Below, piece after piece: positions 55,738 through 64,000 of a DNA stretch of 64,000 nucleotides (position 1 is the stretch's first letter; every line of letters begins with the position of its first letter). This stretch comes from Nymphalis io (lineage: Eukaryota > Arthropoda > Insecta > Lepidoptera > Nymphalidae): contig NC_065896.1 in assembly GCF_905147045.1 (NCBI RefSeq), forward strand, positions 5,853,001-5,917,000. Reading direction: 5' to 3'. The position numbers and the translations under genes are program-made. Below the pieces are notes generated by a model. The model was given only the letters and a program-made list of their open reading frames with translations. It was not told the DNA's origin and ran no database searches.

Positions 55738-56040
55738 TTGGCCGAGACGCATAGTTAGAAAACGTGAATCTTAAACGAAGATTGGAGGTTCAAATCTGGA
55801 CAAACACCCATTGGTGTTTGTCATTCATGTTCATGTCATGAAAACTCATTAGTTTTCATGTGCTTAATTTCTCTTTATAATTCATCGCATGCTCGGCGGA
55901 AAACCTCGTGAGGAATAAGGAAAAATTCATAACTTGTCAGATAAAATATTTGTATTTAACCAGCATCGGAACTTTAAATTTTCTCTTCAAGAGAAGAGAA
56001 GAGAGAGATCTTTGCCCAGCACTGGGACATTTACAGCCTT
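55738..56040 (+). mobile_element. Family I SINE carrying a double inverted insertion
   Basis: Head GGCCGAGACGCATAGTTAGA with box B GAGGTTCAAATC, body and end TTGCCCAGCACTGGGACATT. Between GACAAACACC and AGTTTTCATG, where other copies have only a few bases, lie two hairpins (55799-55822 and 55837-55860). Confidence 0.75.
55799..55860 (+). repeat. Twin hairpins, 10 bp arms, identical CATT loops
   Basis: First hairpin: arms 55799-55808 and 55813-55822. Second: arms 55837-55846 and 55851-55860. Both loops read CATT. Outer arms are normal SINE sequence; inner arms are their inverted copies. Confidence 0.8.
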
Positions 56041-56548
56041 ATATATAAAATGCCGCTTAAAAATTGCTCGTAAATGTACTTAATATTTTTAATTCTTTAA
56101 TTCATTCAAAATAGAAATATTTAATAAAAATGGAAACATATTTTTTAATTACAAAATACACAACTATTTTATTATGTTTTGATATAAATAATTATATTTC
56201 AGTCCTATTACCCGTAATTTTTTTGTATTATATTAGAAGTTCTAATATTGTGTATATATAATATTTTAATTACTTACATAGATTATTATATAAATAAAAC
56301 TAATAAAAATAGTAGCGATTTTATGGCTGTGAATATCTATTTTATGAGCATAACGTGGGAAAAAAAGTTTTTGCTTTACGCTACATAAACTTTTTATACG
56401 AGTATATCAAATGCTCTACTTTGCATTGCTTAAGTTTTCTCCTCAAAATAGATTAATTTTACATGAATTTAATAGAAAAGTAATAAAGAAAATTACATTG
56501 TCATAAAATGAATACATACAAAAATAAACAAAGAGCTTTACTTGGTGA

Positions 56549-56845
56549 AAGGGCTTTGTGCAAGCCCGTCTGGGTAGGTACCACCCATCAGATATTCAGA
56601 TATTTTCTCGCAAAACAGTAGTATTTAGTATTGTTAAATTTCGGTTTGAAGGCTGTGTAGTGGTGGTAAGGTGAGCCAGTGTAGTTACAGGAACAAGGGA
56701 CATAACATCTTTGGTCCCAAGGTTGGTGGCGTATTGGCGATGTAAGCGATTGTTAACATTTCTTACAGTGATAATGTCTATAAGCGTACGTGACCACTGA
56801 CCATCAGGTGGCCCATATGCTCGTCCGCCTACCTATTCCATAAAA
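56549..56845 (+). mobile_element. Family II repeat, fullest copy
   Basis: GGGCTTTGTGCAAGCCCGTC, GGGTAGGTACCACCCATCAG, ATTCTTACAGTGATAATG-like middle blocks and end CATATGCTCGTCCGCCTACC followed by TATTCCATAAAAC. A short extra piece (GTGTAGTGGTGG) interrupts the middle. Confidence 0.8.
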
Positions 56846-57569
56846 CAAAAAAAAGTTTAAGCCTTATATGATTATATCAGTGTATCATGTATATATAATA
56901 GAAGGTAAATTGCAAGGATGTATACATAAAAATACACGAAGAACCTTTTTCTTCACACATACTTATTATGTACCTATTATATTATAATTATTAACCGTTA
57001 TGAAAGTTTGACACTGACGATACACAGAAGGCTATGCGATTCTTACATTAATTTATATTCAAATAGATCATATATTAAAGTACATTTATACAGTTCTATT
57101 GCTAAGACCTTGGTGAGTACTGTACCATATATATTGTAGTAACAACAAGTGCATTCAGTCCATTGATCTATAGAAACGAAATCAACAAAGGTCAGTGTTC
57201 TTGAAATAAACTGTGCAACTGAGGTCATAAATATATATTTTTTTTATAAAAAAAAAAACTTATTTTTACTCTAAAATTTAATATTCAATTGAACAAAGCT
57301 TGAACTATCATGGTGGAAGCTAGTTTCAAAACTTTATACACGTCAGAAGCAATATAACTCTCAGTAAAGCGAATAATATTAATAATAAAATAAAATAGAA
57401 AGATAGATAAATGTTATTGCACTCAATTATAAAAATGACATTAAAAGGCAAAGAATTGGATTTTACCATCCATTTCTCAGCGAATTTACAATGAAGAAGA
57501 GATTGAACGTCACTAAAAGAAAAATGTTCTTTGAGATAGGTATATATATAAGACACGATCAAATTAATG

Positions 57570-57820
57570 GAAGGCTTTTAGGCAAAGCCGTCTAGGTACC
57601 GCACAGTATTGTTGTCTTCCGGTTGGAAGGATAAATGAGCCAGTAAAGCTTTAGGTAACATATTAGTTCCCAAGTTTAGTGGCGTATTAGTGATGTAAGG
57701 AATTATTAATATAATATAAAAAAAATAAAAATATTTCTTACGGTGCCAATGTATATGGGTGGCGGTAACTACTAACCACCAGGTGGTCTATTTGCCCGTC
57801 CACCTACCTATATTATAAAA
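57570..57820 (+). repeat. Family II repeat, diverged
   Basis: AAGGCTTTTAGGCAAAGCCG, TTGTTGTCTTCCGGTTGGAA, GGCGTATTAGTGATGTAAGG and end TTTGCCCGTCCACCTACCTA. An A-rich insertion of about 30 bp splits the middle. Confidence 0.65.
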
Positions 57821-58714
57821 AAAAATTGAACAGATAGGGAATTAACGCGTAAAAATAAATTGGTTTGTGTGATTTGGTCAGACCTATTAACTTCTTACAG
57901 CGTTCACGCGGTACTATTTCTTATTAAATAATCTTAAGACTTAATAAAAAAAAATAAAGCAATTAAAAAACTATATTTTGAAATGAGTTCACAAAAACTT
58001 AATCATCAAATGATTTTTGTTGCTCCAATCTGATTGCAAGTGCTCAAACTTCAGACGGTTAAAATCGATTCATCATGTGATCGACTCGTTTGAACGATTG
58101 AATTGTATTTTATGAAAACTTAATTAAATGCTCGTTATGCTGATCCGACACCTGAAATTGGCTAAAACTATTATTAATATTGAAATTGAAATGTGAGGCA
58201 AAAGAAACGTATCTATATACAAACACGTATTTGCATACATGTATATATTTGTAAAAACACTGGCATAATATACAACGATTCTTCTAAAATCTTAAAATTT
58301 TAAGTCTTTAACTTAGCGATGTGTCAAAACTTTTCATAAATGAAATGCATTACAAAATGCTTCCGAATAAGGAGATAACAATCATACACATATATAATGT
58401 ATATGTCTACAAAAAAAAATTAATGCAGTGTCAAGGACCGTTGGTGACATTTAGAAGAATTACAAAAATCGCAAACGCCGAAATTTGGCAACTCTTCGAT
58501 TGAAACTGCGCCATAATAACATATCCTTATTTATTTGTCATAATAATTTTATATTAAAAAAAATATTTTGACTTACAATCACAAAAACAAACAGATCAAT
58601 ATAATTAATTATACGTAGACGTATGTAATGTGACTGTCAACTTACTGTATTTATACTCTACATGAAAAACAAATTTTATTAGAGCCCTAATTGTGGAGTT
58701 GATAGAAGTTGATG

Positions 58715-58800
58715 CTAAGTTTGTTATAATTCATATCATGCTTCGCGGAAAGGAAAACTATTTGAGGACACCTGCAATCAACATGGAAAATATAATGCGA
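58715..58800 (+). repeat. Worn family I SINE fragment
   Basis: TTCATATCATGCTTCGCGGA, AAGGAAAACTATTTGAGGAC and ACCTGCAATCAACATG follow the central body of family I. Confidence 0.4.
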
Positions 58801-59091
58801 CATTTATCTTCACTCTCCATAATTACATAGCATAATAAAATACTTTTATAAGCAACCTTGAGCTACAAAATTCGTTCTCATATAAAAGCAATAGTACTTT
58901 TTAGGAACCATTCATTTTAAATACGTTATTTTCTTTTACTGCTTTTAATATGAGCGTACGTAAATGATGACTTCGCTAATCGCAGCGTAGAGCATCCTAG
59001 ACCTTGAGTTACGAGTAGAGAACACTAATCGCATGCTCGATCCCATTCATACGTACGCGTTCTTGCGCGCTTCTCATTTTTGATGAGGATT

Positions 59092-59222
59092 ATCATCATC
59101 ATCATCATATCAGCCGAAAGACGTCCACTGCTTGACAAAGGCCTCCCCCAAGGATTTCCACGTTGGCCGATCTTGCGCTGCCCGCATCCAACGGCTTCCC
59201 GCGACTCGTTCTAAGTCGTCGG
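59092..59222 (-). mobile_element. RTE LINE 3' end with intact C-terminal frame
   Basis: Minus strand from 59222 reads DDLERVAGSRWMRAAQDRP, then WKSLGEAFVKQWTSFG and stop TGA at 59112-59110, followed by a GAT/ATG repeat tail (59092-59109). The motif set parallels the end of the copy at 22010-22110 (TDDLKKVTGTNWMRKAEDR, LWRTLGETYV), but with a different tail repeat, so it is a separate RTE subfamily. Only about 110 bp of the ORF was inserted. Confidence 0.8.
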
Positions 59223-59611
59223 AACCATAGGTTCAGTTATTAATTTTATATTCTATTTCAATGCACGCAATGCTGTTAATTGTTTGGCAATAAAAAAACC
59301 GCTACAACACGCTTCGCCAAATGTGCTCTAGACCTATAATTACATATGTAAACTTTCAATTATGTGGTGAAAATCATTATGTGGGTCCGAATCAGTCAAA
59401 AGTCACGCATTGAGATCGATTTAAGAAGAATGCATGTCCATAATCGAAAATGTTTTTTTGCCCGGCATGTATTAAGAACATGATGATATTGACACGAAAA
59501 AAAAACGCATCGAATTTAGTATTCAAATAATTGCAGAAAGTTTTGATAAAAAATAAAGTGTGTGAATGTGTGTGTGTTGATTTTCACACATAGTATAAAT
59601 ATTATAGTATT

Positions 59612-59720
59612 TACTAATATTATAAATGTGAAAGTGAGTTCGTTTGTTTGTTTATTTGTTTCTTACGCTTTCATGTCTTATATGATTTTTAAACACAAAT
59701 TTATAAGCTTTAATGTAATT
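59612..59720 (+). repeat. Family IV 5' segment
   Basis: TTACTAATATTATAAATGTG, AAAGTGAGTTCGTTTGTTTG and TTACGCTTTCATG, very close to the 15643 copy. Confidence 0.6.
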
Positions 59721-60502
59721 ATTTTATCGTAATTCTTATCGTGAATGGCAGGTTTCAATATTTATTCAATATTAACTGCTTTTATTAGTAGATAACAAAT
59801 AATTTGAATATTTTTGTAAAACAATCATCATTTTGAGAGTCATTGGTTCTTTGGTTAAAGGCTAAGTTTGCTCATAAATAAATTTTAATCAGAACGCGAT
59901 TAAGAGCCGTGTCGTGGGTCCCTTTACACGCATTAATGTTAGCGATTGGTCATAGCCATATAGTGTAGTTGTATGATTTCCAAAACTAGTTTATAAAACA
60001 AGCTTTAATACACGAATACACCTACAATTCAAAATTTATTATATAATTCTGAGAAATATATGAGGATATGAAAGGTTTTTTGCAACGCGAATATAGTTTA
60101 TAAACAAATAATTACTTTAAAACTACGAAGCTATGAAGAAATTTGTTATTATCCTCTACGTTTTTATTATAATATGTAATTTAAAAAAAACACTCATCAT
60201 TATGCACTCATAATAAAACGTCATAAAACTCCACCTCTGTTTATGTTACATCAAAGTTAAACAAAAAATTTTTCAATATCTCGCGTTTTGTCTGGAAATT
60301 CATTTGCTTATAATTATGACAGGAGTATACTATTGCAATTACAGTAATTAATCGTCTATTTACCTCAGGATGTTAAGACTTGGTGAGACAGTAAACATCT
60401 ATATACGTCTTGACTATAATAAACGTCTTACTTCGCTATTCCATCTAGGGTACTGTCCGTAAAGTCTTAATTCTGGACAAACTAAGTGCTTTCAGTCATC
60501 AG

Positions 60503-61002
60503 TTAATTGATCCGTAATCCCAGTGATTCCTTGTTATACTTATACAAATATAAGCTGTAAAATATAGTTTGTTTTTTAAAAACAATGCTACTTTCGTCTA
60601 CTTTTTCACCGCTAATAACGATCATAATTATTCTGTTATCGAGAAATATTTCATGAGCAGACTCAGCCTCAGCTGTTTTATTAAATTTAATGATTACCTG
60701 CAAACCATTATTGCAAATTCCGTCAAAATGACTCGTTGATAAATAATGACTATTGTTTGTATTGATAGTAACTAAATAATAATCTAAGAGTTGATAGAAT
60801 ACAAAAAAAAATGTAGAAAAAACGTTGACACAAATGCAAATTCTGTAAAACTAATTGATTTTGCATTAAAATTAATAAATATTTATAGCGAATAATTTTA
60901 AGAAATGCTTACCAATTTAAAGCCACTCCTTATCCAATAGAATTATTATTCACTAATTAAACACAAAATAAGCACGAGTAGCCACGATTGAGAGACGGCC
61001 AT
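60503..61002 (-). CDS. Tentative small secreted protein gene, two exons
   Basis: Proposed model on the minus strand: exon 1 at 60954-61002, exon 2 at 60503-60783, intron 170 bp. Exon 1 encodes MAVSQSWLLVLILCLI, which looks like a signal peptide. Exon 2 follows a strong pyrimidine tract ending TCTTAG and has no stop for 92 codons; its middle (HFDGICNNGLQVIIKF, then AEAESAHEIFLDN and ISGEKVDESSIVFK) reads like real protein. Phases fit (1 base plus 2 bases) and the joined product has 109 residues. The weak points are the donor, A|GTGAAT, and an alternative better donor GTAAGC at about 60909 that would follow an in-frame stop. Exon 2 may also splice on to exons further left. Upstream bases 61003-61090 are less AT-rich (CGCGGCTCGAC, CCCGCGG), which suits a promoter. 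I do not recognise the family, and no function is claimed. Confidence 0.3.
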
Positions 61003-61090
61003 GCGACTGCGCGGCTCGACTTATGCGCAGTGTCAGATTAATTCCCGCGGTAACTCATCAAACTGACGTGTGCACACCTTTACACATCAA
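61003..61090 (-). promoter_or_regulatory. CG-containing patch, possible promoter
   Basis: GACTGCGCGGCTCGACTTAT and TTCCCGCGGTAACTC stand out from the AT-rich background and lie directly upstream of the tentative start at 61002. No core motif could be assigned. Confidence 0.25.
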
Positions 61091-61904
61091 ACGTGCTTGG
61101 TATTGAAGCAAATTCCATTGACTTTATAGCACGATATTTTAATTTTTAATCATTATTGCATTTCTTAGTCCTAAATGCTATATATTTCATTATTTTATCT
61201 TGTTTTTATAATACTTAATTTTATGAAATATAAATATACATAGTGATGTTATCCGTACTATCATTTTTATTTGTACTAATTTATTTAATTTTATGGTGAC
61301 TGTCAACCCAATTTATGAAAATAGATTTCCACACATAACCTTTCATAGAATAAAAAAAAAGTAAAAAAAAAAAAGAATATAAAAGTACTGTCAGTTTTCG
61401 ATTTAATAGTTATTTTTTATACATTAAGTAAATAACTTAGAGCATGAATGTATTTTTTTTCATAATTATTATACTTAAAAGCTTATTTAAATCAATAACT
61501 GCAAAATGTCAAAGAGACAAAATATGAATTTTGAATAAAATAAATGCACTTCGACTATTGTAAAATACGTTTTGCTAACTACGTAATTTGTAAAAAGAAA
61601 GATAATAAAAACAAAATGATAGTTTACACAATATAAAATATAATCTTTACAAAGGTTTAAGGATAATTTCGAAATATAAATCATAATTTTTTAAAAAAAT
61701 AAGGAAATCCCCAAAAGAGCTCAAATCAATATAATGGCACATAAAAAAATGAACATAACACATTTTTTAATTTAATAAACTTTGTTGGTACAGGAAAACT
61801 AAGCTACTTAAATCTTCAAACTTAATACTTAAAACAACCTAAATATATAAATTGTAAAAAACTAGTTTTTGTGTCCACAAATTGCCATACAATATAGTTC
61901 TTAG
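61091..61904. other. AT-rich spacer left of the LINE
   Basis: No gene or recognised repeat. It contains poly-A runs near 61350 and the left flank of the LINE insertion. The point where LINE homology begins is judged to be about 61905. Confidence 0.5.
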
Positions 61905-62271
61905 ATGGTCCAGCCTCATCGAGCGTCCATTATACGTTGCCATTTTCAGTCGTTTTATACGGTAGCCTGCCGTGAACCGGTGATTCTTAGCACCCCCTGC
62001 CCTGCCGATACCGCGACCGCTACCTTGGTCGGGCCTAGCGGGCTTGCCGGTAACTGGGGGCCTTTTTTTGGGCGCATCTGCCATTAAGGGAGGGGTTTGC
62101 CCATACTCGCCGCGCTGGGCAGGCGTGTTGGCGAGCGCAGTAGGGGGTAAGATGTTTATGGGAGGGGGGACGCTGCTGCCCATCCCCCCTTTTCCCCGTC
62201 CCTCAGTCGCCTCTTACGACACCCACGGGATGTCATTGGGGGAGTACTATTCTAAGCCGGTACTCCACGGC
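61905..62271 (-). mobile_element. Inverted 5' end of an RTE LINE (5' untranslated region and ORF start)
   Basis: Read on the minus strand from 62271: a GC-rich leader with GTCGTAAGAGGCGACTGAGG, a phrase seen in RTE 5' regions, then ATG at 62183 opening a proline-rich N-terminus (MGSSVPPPINILPPTALAN) and RLKMATYNGRSMRLDHL, the first strand of the APE-type endonuclease domain. The frame runs past the element at about 61905 into unrelated sequence and stops at 61839. The next part of the same domain (KLEVELSHINWHILGLSEVR) begins at 62272 on the plus strand. The two parts are therefore adjacent pieces of one element placed head to head. Confidence 0.8.
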
Positions 62272-64000
62272 AAATTAGAAGTAGAGTTAAGTCATATAAA
62301 CTGGCATATACTGGGGTTATCTGAAGTCCGAAGACAGGGGGAGGACACGATAACTCTAGAGTCCGGTAACTTACTCTACTTCCGCGAAGGTGATAACCTC
62401 TCCCAGGGTGGTGTCGGTTTTCTAGTCAAAAAGGATCTCATTAGCAGCATTGTGGAAATCAGTAGTGTGTCGAACCGGGTAGCGTACCTTGTCCTAAAAC
62501 TTTCCGACAGGTACTCCCTGAAGGTTGTACAGGTATATGCGCCAACTTCGACATACTCTGATGATGTGGTCGAAGCGATGTACGAGGACATCGCAAAGGC
62601 CCTCAACGACACCTCGAGGGCCCACTACAATGTTGTTATGGGAGACTTTAATGCTAAAGTGGGAGTACAAGATAGCGGTGAATCGAAAGTCGGACCTTAC
62701 GGCTTGGGCTGCAGAAATCACAGGGGGCAAATGCTGGTAAACTTTCTCGAAGCGCAGGGGCTTTTTTTGATGAATTCTTTCTTTCAAAAAAAGCCTCAGA
62801 GGAGGTGGACCTGGCGAAGCCCCGATAACGTGACAAGGAACGAGATAGACTTTATCATTTCGAATAAAAGGCACATATTTAGAGATGTTTCAGTGATCAA
62901 CAGGTTTAATACCGGAAGTGATCACCGCTTGGTTCGAGGCACTCTAAATATCAACTTAAAAGCCGAAAGATCGAGAATGATGAGGTCTACTCTCCGACCT
63001 ACCATGCTCCAAGCTGCACAAGGTTCCGAAAAGTTCCAAATGGAACTTCAAAATCAATTCACCGCGTTGGAAACCATAAGCAGCATTGATGAGAGAACCG
63101 ACACGCTGGTCAAAATACTGCAAAACACATCCCGCAAGTGTTTTCCGCCACAGAGAAGAGACAACGCACCAAAACTCTCTGCTGAGACACTCGAGCTCAT
63201 GAGAAAACGACGAGAACTACCATCGTTTTTGTCAGATAAGGCCTTAAACCGAACAATAAAAACGCTGACGCGACGCGATCTCCGACGCTCCAATACCCGT
63301 GCCATCAAGGCTGCGATTGAGCAAAATCGGGGATCGAAAGTGTTCGCTCGCAAGTTTGGGAGGCCGCGTCTGACAAAACTTAAAACTGAAAATGGTGGGG
63401 TCGTTACCTCTAGGCCTGAGATTGTCGGAGAAGTAGAGAGGTTTTATGGGCAGTTGTTCTCTTCAAGATCGGATAAACCCGTGGGAATCAGTATTGATGA
63501 CCAGCGCGCCCCTCTTATGCGCCATTACTCTGAGGAGCTCCCGGTCGTTGACCAAGGAGAGATTAGGGCGGCTCTAGAACAGCTTAAAAACAACAAAGCT
63601 CCGGGAGATGACGGAATCACAACAGAGTTGCTTAAGGCAGGCGGGACTCCGGTCCTGAAAGAGCTAGCAAGCCTCTTTAATTCCGTCATCCAACATGGCA
63701 AGACCCCGGAAACGTGGAGCGGGAGTGAGGTGGTACTGTTTTTCAAGAAAGGTGATAAAACCCTCTTGAAAAACTACAGACCAATCTCCCTCCTGAGTCA
63801 CGTGTATAAGCTGTTCTCAAGAGTCGTCACGAACCGTCTCGCCAGACGACTTGACGAGTTCCAGCCCCCAGAGCAAGCCGGCTTTCGATCAGGCTACAGC
63901 ACCGTGGACCACATCCATACTGTTCGGCAGATTGTGCAGAAGACCGAAGAGTACAATCAGCCGCTGTGTATGGCATTCGTGGACTACGAGAAAGCCTTCG
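62272..64000 (+). CDS. RTE-type LINE ORF: endonuclease and reverse transcriptase, running off the right edge
   Basis: 576 codons open without a stop. The APE-type endonuclease comes first: LEVELSHINWHILGLSEVRR (first catalytic Glu), VYAPTS, GDFNAKVG at 62641, NEIDFIISN near 62839 and GSDHRLV at 62914; all expected active-site residues are present. After a linker the reverse transcriptase begins: LKNNKAPGDDGITTELLKAG, YRPISLLSHVYKLFSR, EQAGFRSGYSTVDHIHT and finally AFVDYEKAF, which carries the first catalytic Asp, at the last bases of the window. Such proteins nick target DNA and copy their own RNA into it. The uninterrupted frame and remaining CpG sites indicate a young copy. Its own start is not in frame here, because the 5' end is inverted (61905-62271), so this copy should be unable to express a complete protein. 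The insect gene label 'craniofacial development protein 2-like' in databases often refers to this endonuclease. Confidence 0.92.

Noticed and set aside
58321..58503. Plus-strand 60-codon open frame (MSKLFINEMHYKM...)
   Set aside because: Isolated, with no splice or family evidence; frames of this length are expected in 64 kb of AT-rich DNA.
62376..63746. Several minus-strand open frames (78, 126, 99 and 73 codons)
   Set aside because: All lie opposite the continuous plus-strand LINE ORF with its full motif set; they are antisense shadows.
1..64000. CRISPR array, phage or bacterial defence system
   Set aside because: Introns, SINEs and LINEs show a eukaryotic nuclear context; no regularly spaced repeats were found.

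Overview
This window looks like nuclear DNA from a lepidopteran insect, probably a butterfly. It is very AT-rich, has intron-split genes, and carries many short interspersed repeats of kinds I associate with Lepidoptera, plus RTE-type LINEs. Assignment to the order is inference from repeat style and protein similarity; the species cannot be told from the sequence. No rRNA, true tRNA gene, CRISPR array or bacterial-type operon was seen.

Two related genes dominate, both on the minus strand. Both encode SLC17-type major facilitator transporters (the insect 'putative inorganic phosphate cotransporter' group). Gene A runs from a start codon at 9130 to at least 2260, in five exons. Its last third is not visible: it lies left of the window or is lost. 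Gene B runs from a proposed start at 50251 to a stop at 29385, in ten exons that join in phase to give a 540-residue protein. The four central exons of the two genes have identical lengths (200, 237, 210 and 168 bp), so they are tandem duplicates. Their 5' ends differ: A has one N-terminal exon, while B has two, one of which adds a hydrophobic segment.

Region by region: 1-2259 holds no recognisable exon; 2260-9130 is gene A; 9131-29384 is a roughly 20 kb repeat-filled spacer with a decayed RTE copy at 21170-22145; 29385-50251 is gene B, with a 14 kb first intron that carries nested SINEs and a less AT-rich island at 47840-48310; 50252-60500 is spacer with more SINEs and a LINE 3' end at 59092-59222; 60503-61002 holds a tentative two-exon gene for a small secreted protein on the minus strand; 61905-64000 is a fresh-looking RTE LINE whose 5' end is inverted (a twin-priming structure) and whose ORF runs off the right edge.

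Repeat families are named here for reference. Family I is a tRNA-headed SINE ending near CCCAGCAGTGGGACATT. Family II is a roughly 260 bp element running from GGGCTTTGTGCAAGCCCGTC to a CCTACCTATTCTATAAA-like end. Family III is a second tRNA-headed SINE starting near ACTGCCTCGTTGGTCTAGTGG. Family IV is an element with ACTAATATTATAAATGCGAAAG. No previously undescribed multi-gene system was found. The most interesting points are the paralogue pair with divergent 5' exons, the LINE 5' inversion, and several inverted templated insertions inside repeat copies.
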